Shown here in pieces: positions 1 to 5,627 of a stretch of DNA of 5,627 nucleotides; position 1 is the first letter of the stretch, and the number at the start of each line of letters is the position of its first letter. This DNA is from an uncultured Collinsella sp. (GTDB lineage Bacteria; Actinomycetota; Coriobacteriia; Coriobacteriales; Coriobacteriaceae): contig CATYEN010000075.1 of the NCBI GenBank assembly GCA_958405565.1, positions 1 to 5,627 on the forward strand, given 5' to 3'. The notes below the pieces were generated by a model, which was given only the letters and a program-made list of their open reading frames with translations, was not told the origin of the DNA and searched no databases. The translations under genes and the position numbers were made by a program.

Positions 1-3000
1 TCGCGCTACTCCACCAACACCACGCCCAGCTGGGAGCGCGCGCACCCCAACCGCTTTATCATCCACAACGGCGAGATCAACACCCTCAAGGGCAACGTCA
101 ACTGGATCCGCGCCCGCGAACCCAACCTGTACAGCCCCGTGCTGCAGCACGATCTTGAGCGCGTGATGCCCATCATCAATCGTGAGGGTTCCGACTCCGC
201 GATTTTGGACAACGTGCTCGAGTTCCTGGTCATGAACGGTCGTCCGCTCACGCGTGCCGCATCCATGCTGCTGCCCGAGCCGTGGGACCACAACGACAGC
301 CTAAGCGAGGAGCGCCGCGCCTACGACGCCTACCAGTCCATGCTCATGGAACCCTGGGACGGTCCGGCTGCCATCGCCTTTACCGACGGCCGTACCTTGG
401 GTGCCGCCCTCGACCGTAACGGCCTGCGCCCGGCCCGCTACTACGTGACGCGCGACGGCCGCTTTATGCTGGCGAGCGAGGTGGGCACCATCGAGGTGCG
501 CCCCGAGAACATCCTGACGAGCGGCTGCCTGGGACCGGGCCAGATGCTCGAGGTTGACTTTGCCCGCGGCCGCGTGATCTACAACGACGAGCTGCGCGCC
601 CGTTACGCCAAGGAAAAGCCCTACCGCGACTGGATCGCCGAGGAGACGCTGACCGTCGACGCGCTCGATGAGCCCGCCGCGGCGACGCCCGCCGAGGACG
701 CCGAGGTGCCCGCCGCCGTGCGCATGGCAAAGCTCGGCTATCACTGGGACGATGTCGACGAGGTCGTGCGCCCCATGGCCCAGCAGGGCAAGGCCCCGCT
801 CGCCTCGATGGGCATCGATGCGCCGCTGGCCTGCCTGTCCAAGAAGACACGTTCGTTCTTTGACTACTTCTATCAGCTGTTCGCCCAGGTCACGAACCCG
901 CCGATTGACGCCCTGCGCGAGCATATGGTCACCTCGACCACGCTCTACCTGGGCAATCACGGCAACCTGCTCGAGGACTCCCGCGCCGCTTGCCAGCTGG
1001 TGCGTCTGGAGCGCCCGTTGCTCAACGAGGAGGGGTTCGACCGCATCTGCGCCATCGATCGCGTGGGCTTTAAGACCCGCCGCTTCCGTGCCGTGTACCG
1101 CCGTGACGCTGGCGAGGGCGCGCTGCAGGCTGCACTCAAGCAGCTTGCCGAGGACGTCGAGGCCGCGGTTCGCGATGGCGTGAACATCGTGGTGCTGAGC
1201 GACCGCGCTGCCGCGGGCGAGGTGCCCGTGCCGTCGCTGCTCGCCGTGGGCTGCGTTCACAACCACCTGATCCGCGCCGGCGTGCGCACCTTTGCCGACA
1301 TCGTTGTGGAGTGCGGCGACGCCGTGTCCCCGCACGACTTCGCGGCGCTGGTGGGCTACTCCGCGAGCGGCATCTATCCGTACAACGCGCACGCGTGCAT
1401 CCGCGATCTGGCGGCACGCGGCGACTTGGACGTGACGGCCGAGCAGGGCATCGACAACTACAACAAGGCAGCGACCGCGGGCATTGTCTCCATCATGTCT
1501 AAGATGGGCATCTCCACGGTGCAGAGTTACCACTCCGCGCAGATCTTCGAGGCCGTGGGCTTTACGCCGGAGTTCGTCAACGCGTACTTTGCCGGCACGG
1601 TGAGCCGTGTGGGCGGCATGGGCGTCGAAGACGTCGAGCGCGAGCAGAATGAGCGCTATGACGCCGCGCTCGCCATTCTTAAGAGCCCGGCTCCCGATCA
1701 GTTGCCCACACTGGGCCTGACCAAGTGGCGCCCGCTCGGCGGCGAGGAACACCTCATCGACCCCCAGACCGTCTACCTGCTGCAGACCGCCTGCCGTGAG
1801 GACAGCTACGACACCTTTAAGGAGTACAGCGCCCGCCTGCACCGCACCGGTCGTGCCGTGCGCCTGCGCGACCTGCTGGACTTTGATGCCAGTGGCCGCA
1901 CCCCGGTGGCACTCGACGAGGTCGAGCCCGCGCTCAACATCGTCCGCCGCTTTAATACCGGCGCCATGTCGTATGGCTCCATCAGCAAAGAGGCGCATGA
2001 GTGCATGGCCATCGCCATGAACCGCCTGCACGGCCGTTCCAACTCCGGCGAGGGCGGTGAGGACCCGCGTCGCGAGACCCCGCTGGCTAACGGTGACTCA
2101 AAGAACTCCGCCATCAAGCAGGTGGCAAGCGCACGCTTTGGCGTGACGAGCCGCTACCTGTGCAGCGCCTTCGAGATTCAGATCAAGATGGCCCAGGGCG
2201 CCAAGCCCGGCGAGGGCGGCCACCTGCCCGGCAAGAAGGTCTACCCCTGGATCGCTGAGGTCCGTCAGTCCACGCCCGGCATCGGCCTGATCTCGCCTCC
2301 GCCGCATCACGACATCTACTCCATCGAGGACCTGGCGGAGCTTATCTTCGACCTTAAGAACGCCAATCCCGGTGCGCGCGTGTCGGTCAAGCTGGTCAGC
2401 GAGGCCGGCGTCGGCACCATCGCTACCGGCGTGGCCAAGGGTGCCGCCGACAAGATTTTGATCAGCGGTCACAATGGCGGCTCAGGTGCCGCTGCGCGCG
2501 ACTCTATCTGGCATGCGGGCCTGCCGCTGGAGCTTGGCCTTGCCGAGGCCCAGCAGACGCTGCTGCAAAACGGCCTGCGCTCGCGCGTGGTGCTCGAGGC
2601 CGACGGCAAACTCATGGACGGCACCGACGTCGCTGTCGCCTGCCTGCTGGGTGCCGAGGAGTTTGGCTTTGCGACTATGCCGCTCATCTCCATGGGTTGC
2701 CTCATGCAGCGCGACTGCCAGCAGGATACCTGCCCGGCCGGCATCGCGACGCAAAACTGCCGCCTGCGTCACGGCTTCCGCGGCAAGCCCGAGCACGTTG
2801 AGCACTTTATGCTCTTTGTTGCCGAGCAGCTGCGCGAGATCATGGCGAGCCTGGGCTTCCGCACCGTCGACGAGATGGTCGGCCATCCCGAGTGCTTGCG
2901 CCAGATCGAGGTCCCGGGCAACCGTAAGGCCAACCTGCTCGATCTGTCGCCCGTGCTGGCGAGCGCGACCTGTGAGTTCGGTGCCCATATTCCGGGCGCC

Positions 3001-4002
3001 GACGGTCGTCACTTCCTGCCGCAGATGGCCGCGGACAGCGAGCTCGACAAGACGCTCGACTCCACGTTGTTTGTGCCCTATACGGCCGATGCCCGTGCGC
3101 ACCTGCGCCCGATTCGCTTCCGCGCCGATATCGCCAACGTCAACCGCTGCGTGGGCACTATCCTGGGCAACGCGGTGACCAAGGCGCATCCCGAGGGTCT
3201 GCCCGCCGGCTCCATCACCATCGATTGCGATGGTTCGGCCGGTCAGAGCTTTGGCGCCTTCCTGCCGCGCGGCATTACGCTCAACGTGTGCGGTGACGCC
3301 AACGACTACTTTGGCAAGGGCCTTTCGGGCGGCGAGGTGTCGGTGCGCCCCAACCCGCATGCGACCTACAAGTTCGACGAGAACATCATCGTGGGCAATG
3401 TTGCGTTCTTTGGCGCTACGAGCGGCCGCGGCTTCATTAACGGTCTGGCCGGCCAGCGCTTTGGCGTGCGCAACTCCGGTGCCACCGTGGTGGTCGAGGG
3501 CTGCGGCAACCACGGTTGCGAGTACATGACGGGTGGCCTGGCGCTCATCCTGGGCGAGGTCGGGCAGAACTTCGCTGCCGGTATGACGGGTGGCGTGGCC
3601 TACGTCTTTGACCAGTACGGCACGCTCGATGCCCGCGTGAACCACGAGAGCGTTGAGCTCAAGGCCCCGACTGCCGGCGAGCTGGCGCAGATTCGCGAGC
3701 TCATCCAGGAGCACGTGGACGCGACGCAGAGCCCGCGCGGCATTAAGCTGCTCTACAGCTTTGAGACGATGAGTAAGCACTTTGTGAAGGTCATTCCGAC
3801 CGAGTATGAGCGCGTGCTGGCGATTGTCGCCGCCGCCGAGGCCGTCGGCAAGACGCATGCGCAGGCCGAGGAGCTGGCGTTTGACATTGTGACCGGTCGC
3901 GCGAGTGCCGCGGATGTCGCTCGCTTCGATATTGCGGGCAGTGCTGCGGGTGCTGCGTCCGTGGCCGCCAGCTCTGTTGCTTCGACCAAGAAGGAGGCGT
4001 AA
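1..4002 (+). CDS. gltB: Glutamate synthase (NADPH-GOGAT) large/alpha subunit, 5'-truncated by the window edge
   Basis: This is the catalytic large subunit of glutamate synthase: glutamine + 2-oxoglutarate + reducing power gives two glutamates, in the cytoplasm, in complex with GltD. The frame is open from base 1 (first residues SRYSTNT), so the gene starts upstream; 1333 codons are visible. The GTG at 139 is internal, because conserved family sequence precedes it. By recalled Azospirillum numbering, visible R2, N23-G24 (in HNGEINT) and D65 match glutaminase residues Arg210, Asn231-Gly232 and Asp273, so about 208 mature residues including Cys1 are missing. Next come the central domain (QVTNPPID at 296-303), then the FMN/synthase domain with TGAMSYGS (653-660), SNSGEGGEDP (680-689), AQGAKPGEGGHLPG (731-744), SPPPHHDIYS (765-774) and SGHNGGSGAA (822-831). 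Cysteines 900, 906 and 911 (C-x5-C-x4-C) are the 3Fe-4S ligands. A glycine-rich beta-helix domain spans about 1036-1207, and an Ala/Ser-rich tail ends the protein. Full length would be about 1540 residues, slightly above the roughly 1480-1520 usual for the family. No frameshift is seen. Confidence 0.97.
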   Translation, partial: SRYSTNTTPSWERAHPNRFIIHNGEINTLKGNVNWIRAREPNLYSPVLQHDLERVMPIINREGSDSAILDNVLEFLVMNGRPLTRAASMLLPEPWDHNDSLSEERRAYDAYQSMLMEPWDGPAAIAFTDGRTLGAALDRNGLRPARYYVTRDGRFMLASEVGTIEVRPENILTSGCLGPGQMLEVDFARGRVIYNDELRARYAKEKPYRDWIAEETLTVDALDEPAAATPAEDAEVPAAVRMAKLGYHWDDVDEVVRPMAQQGKAPLASMGIDAPLACLSKKTRSFFDYFYQLFAQVTNPPIDALREHMVTSTTLYLGNHGNLLEDSRAACQLVRLERPLLNEEGFDRICAIDRVGFKTRRFRAVYRRDAGEGALQAALKQLAEDVEAAVRDGVNIVVLSDRAAAGEVPVPSLLAVGCVHNHLIRAGVRTFADIVVECGDAVSPHDFAALVGYSASGIYPYNAHACIRDLAARGDLDVTAEQGIDNYNKAATAGIVSIMSKMGISTVQSYHSAQIFEAVGFTPEFVNAYFAGTVSRVGGMGVEDVEREQNERYDAALAILKSPAPDQLPTLGLTKWRPLGGEEHLIDPQTVYLLQTACREDSYDTFKEYSARLHRTGRAVRLRDLLDFDASGRTPVALDEVEPALNIVRRFNTGAMSYGSISKEAHECMAIAMNRLHGRSNSGEGGEDPRRETPLANGDSKNSAIKQVASARFGVTSRYLCSAFEIQIKMAQGAKPGEGGHLPGKKVYPWIAEVRQSTPGIGLISPPPHHDIYSIEDLAELIFDLKNANPGARVSVKLVSEAGVGTIATGVAKGAADKILISGHNGGSGAAARDSIWHAGLPLELGLAEAQQTLLQNGLRSRVVLEADGKLMDGTDVAVACLLGAEEFGFATMPLISMGCLMQRDCQQDTCPAGIATQNCRLRHGFRGKPEHVEHFMLFVAEQLREIMASLGFRTVDEMVGHPECLRQIEVPGNRKANLLDLSPVLASATCEFGAHIPGADGRHFLPQMAADSELDKTLDSTLFVPYTADARAHLRPIRFRADIANVNRCVGTILGNAVTKAHPEGLPAGSITIDCDGSAGQSFGAFLPRGITLNVCGDANDYFGKGLSGGEVSVRPNPHATYKFDENIIVGNVAFFGATSGRGFINGLAGQRFGVRNSGATVVVEGCGNHGCEYMTGGLALILGEVGQNFAAGMTGGVAYVFDQYGTLDARVNHESVELKAPTAGELAQIRELIQEHVDATQSPRGIKLLYSFETMSKHFVKVIPTEYERVLAIVAAAEAVGKTHAQAEELAFDIVTGRASAADVARFDIAGSAAGAASVAASSVASTKKEA
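3991..3997 (+). promoter_or_regulatory. Shine-Dalgarno of gltD, embedded in the gltB 3' end
   Basis: AAGGAGG is a near-perfect anti-16S complement lying 10 bases before the ATG at 4008. It is also read as the Lys-Lys-Glu codons at the very end of gltB, upstream of the gltB stop (4000-4002). Ribosomes finishing gltB therefore pass over the gltD initiation site, which fits translational coupling and matched subunit synthesis (inference). It fixes ATG 4008 as the gltD start; the GTG at 4003 is in another frame. Confidence 0.88.
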
Positions 4003-4007
4003 GTGCC

Positions 4008-5489
<1,482 letters not shown>

Positions 5490-5530
5490 AGTAGTCACGG
5501 AGATATTCAACAATCGAATCGGCAAGGGCT

Positions 5531-5583
5531 GTCCCTAACTGCCGGCACAAAAGGAACGTCCCTAAGTGCCGACAGTTAGGGAC
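5531..5583 (+). other. Alternative hairpin that excludes the terminator stem
   Basis: Bases 5531-5548 pair with 5566-5583 over 18 positions with a single C/A mismatch (5542 with 5572), and a U-G pair at 5530/5584 could extend it. Its 17-base loop is exactly the left arm of the terminator stem (5549-5565). The two hairpins share 5576-5583, so one RNA molecule cannot hold both. In a transcript this upstream hairpin could form first and delay or weaken the terminator; equally, it may only reflect the internal duplication of a repeat element. No ligand-binding or leader-peptide features are present. Confidence 0.5.
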
Positions 5584-5592
5584 GTTCCTTTT
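5549..5592 (+). terminator. Probable intrinsic terminator of gltBD, possibly bidirectional
   Basis: A perfect 17-bp stem (5549-5565 with 5576-5592) closes a 10-base loop; T5567-A5574 and G5568-C5573 could also pair, leaving a four-base loop. The stem base is A4 on the left and T4 on the right, so each strand ends its stem with a short U-run, allowing termination of transcripts from either side. It lies 60 bases past the gltD stop, and no better candidate exists between. Against a strong terminator: the T-run is only four bases, is part of the stem, and is followed by AATAT rather than more T. Confidence 0.55.
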
Positions 5593-5627
5593 AATATGAG
5601 CAGGACATTGTCAAGAGGCAAAATCGG

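Larger units (their letters stand above)
5531..5592. repeat. Compact intergenic element of nested direct and inverted repeats
   Basis: The octamer GTCCCTAA occurs at 5531-5538 and 5558-5565, and its complement TTAGGGAC at 5576-5583. The two forward copies extend to a 16-base near-direct repeat (5531-5546 and 5558-5573, 14 of 16 identical). Two inverted-repeat pairings result: 5549-5565 with 5576-5592 (17 of 17), and 5531-5548 with 5566-5583 (17 of 18, mismatch at 5542/5572). The modular structure (GTCCCTAA, GTGCCG/CGGCAC and AAAAGGAAC blocks) resembles dispersed intergenic palindromes of the REP/BIME type. That class assignment is from general recall; the repeat structure itself is read directly from the sequence. 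No transposase gene is visible nearby. Confidence 0.75.

Noticed and set aside
139..141. GTG at 139 as the start of gltB
   Set aside because: The frame is open to base 1, and the upstream codons encode conserved glutaminase residues (SRYSTNT, HNGEINT, WIRARE), so the gene starts outside the window.
301..2031. Long open frame on the minus strand, antisense to gltB (576 codons)
   Set aside because: It is antisense to strongly conserved GltB sequence and arises from GC-biased third codon positions; its translation is rich in His, Arg, Ala and Gly with no recognisable domain and no SD.
5591..5614. Minus-strand promoter: perfect TTGACA (5609-5614) and TATTAA (5591-5596)
   Set aside because: The spacer is only 12 bases, far from the 16-18 needed, and no better -10 lies at the correct distance.
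5596..5627. Possible start of a new + strand gene at ATG 5596
   Set aside because: Only about ten codons are visible before the window ends; there is no SD upstream and the ATG directly abuts the terminator stem.
5490..5627. CRISPR array, tRNA or riboswitch in the intergenic tail
   Set aside because: There are only two near-direct repeat units with no regular spacers, no cloverleaf, and no recognised ligand-binding core; the signal is fully explained by nested inverted repeats.

Overview
The window is an ordinary, well-conserved nitrogen-assimilation locus. It holds the two-gene glutamate synthase (GOGAT) operon, gltB then gltD, both on the + strand, followed by a short non-coding tail with a compact repeat/hairpin element. 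The DNA is GC-rich with strongly GC-biased third codon positions. GltD carries a long spacer inside its first cysteine motif, as I recall from Firmicutes/actinobacterial GltD rather than the enteric form. Together with the style of the 3' repeat, this suggests a high-GC Gram-positive, most likely a Coriobacteriia gut bacterium such as Collinsella. That assignment is inference from pattern and recall, not from a search.

Layout. Bases 1-4002 are the 3' part of gltB; the reading frame is already open at base 1, and roughly 210 N-terminal codons, including the catalytic Cys1 of the glutaminase domain, lie upstream of the window. The visible protein has the end of the class II glutaminase domain, the central domain, the FMN/3Fe-4S synthase domain and the C-terminal glycine-rich beta-helix domain. 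Five bases after the gltB stop, gltD starts at 4008 and runs intact to 5489. It contains an N-terminal cysteine-rich iron-sulfur region, an FAD-binding Rossmann fold and an NADPH-binding fold. Its Shine-Dalgarno lies inside the last codons of gltB, so the two genes are almost certainly co-transcribed.

Function. GltD oxidises NADPH on FAD and passes electrons through iron-sulfur clusters to the 3Fe-4S cluster and FMN of GltB. GltB releases ammonia from glutamine, channels it to the FMN site and reductively aminates 2-oxoglutarate, giving two glutamates. With glutamine synthetase this forms the GS-GOGAT ammonia assimilation cycle.

Bases 5490-5627 contain no gene I can support. At 5531-5592 lies a set of nested, mutually exclusive inverted repeats. 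One arrangement is a perfect 17-bp stem with A4/T4 flanks that probably acts as the operon terminator. The other is an 18-bp stem with one mismatch that would sequester the left arm of the first. This is the only part of the window that invites a second look; I see no evidence for a novel multi-gene system here.
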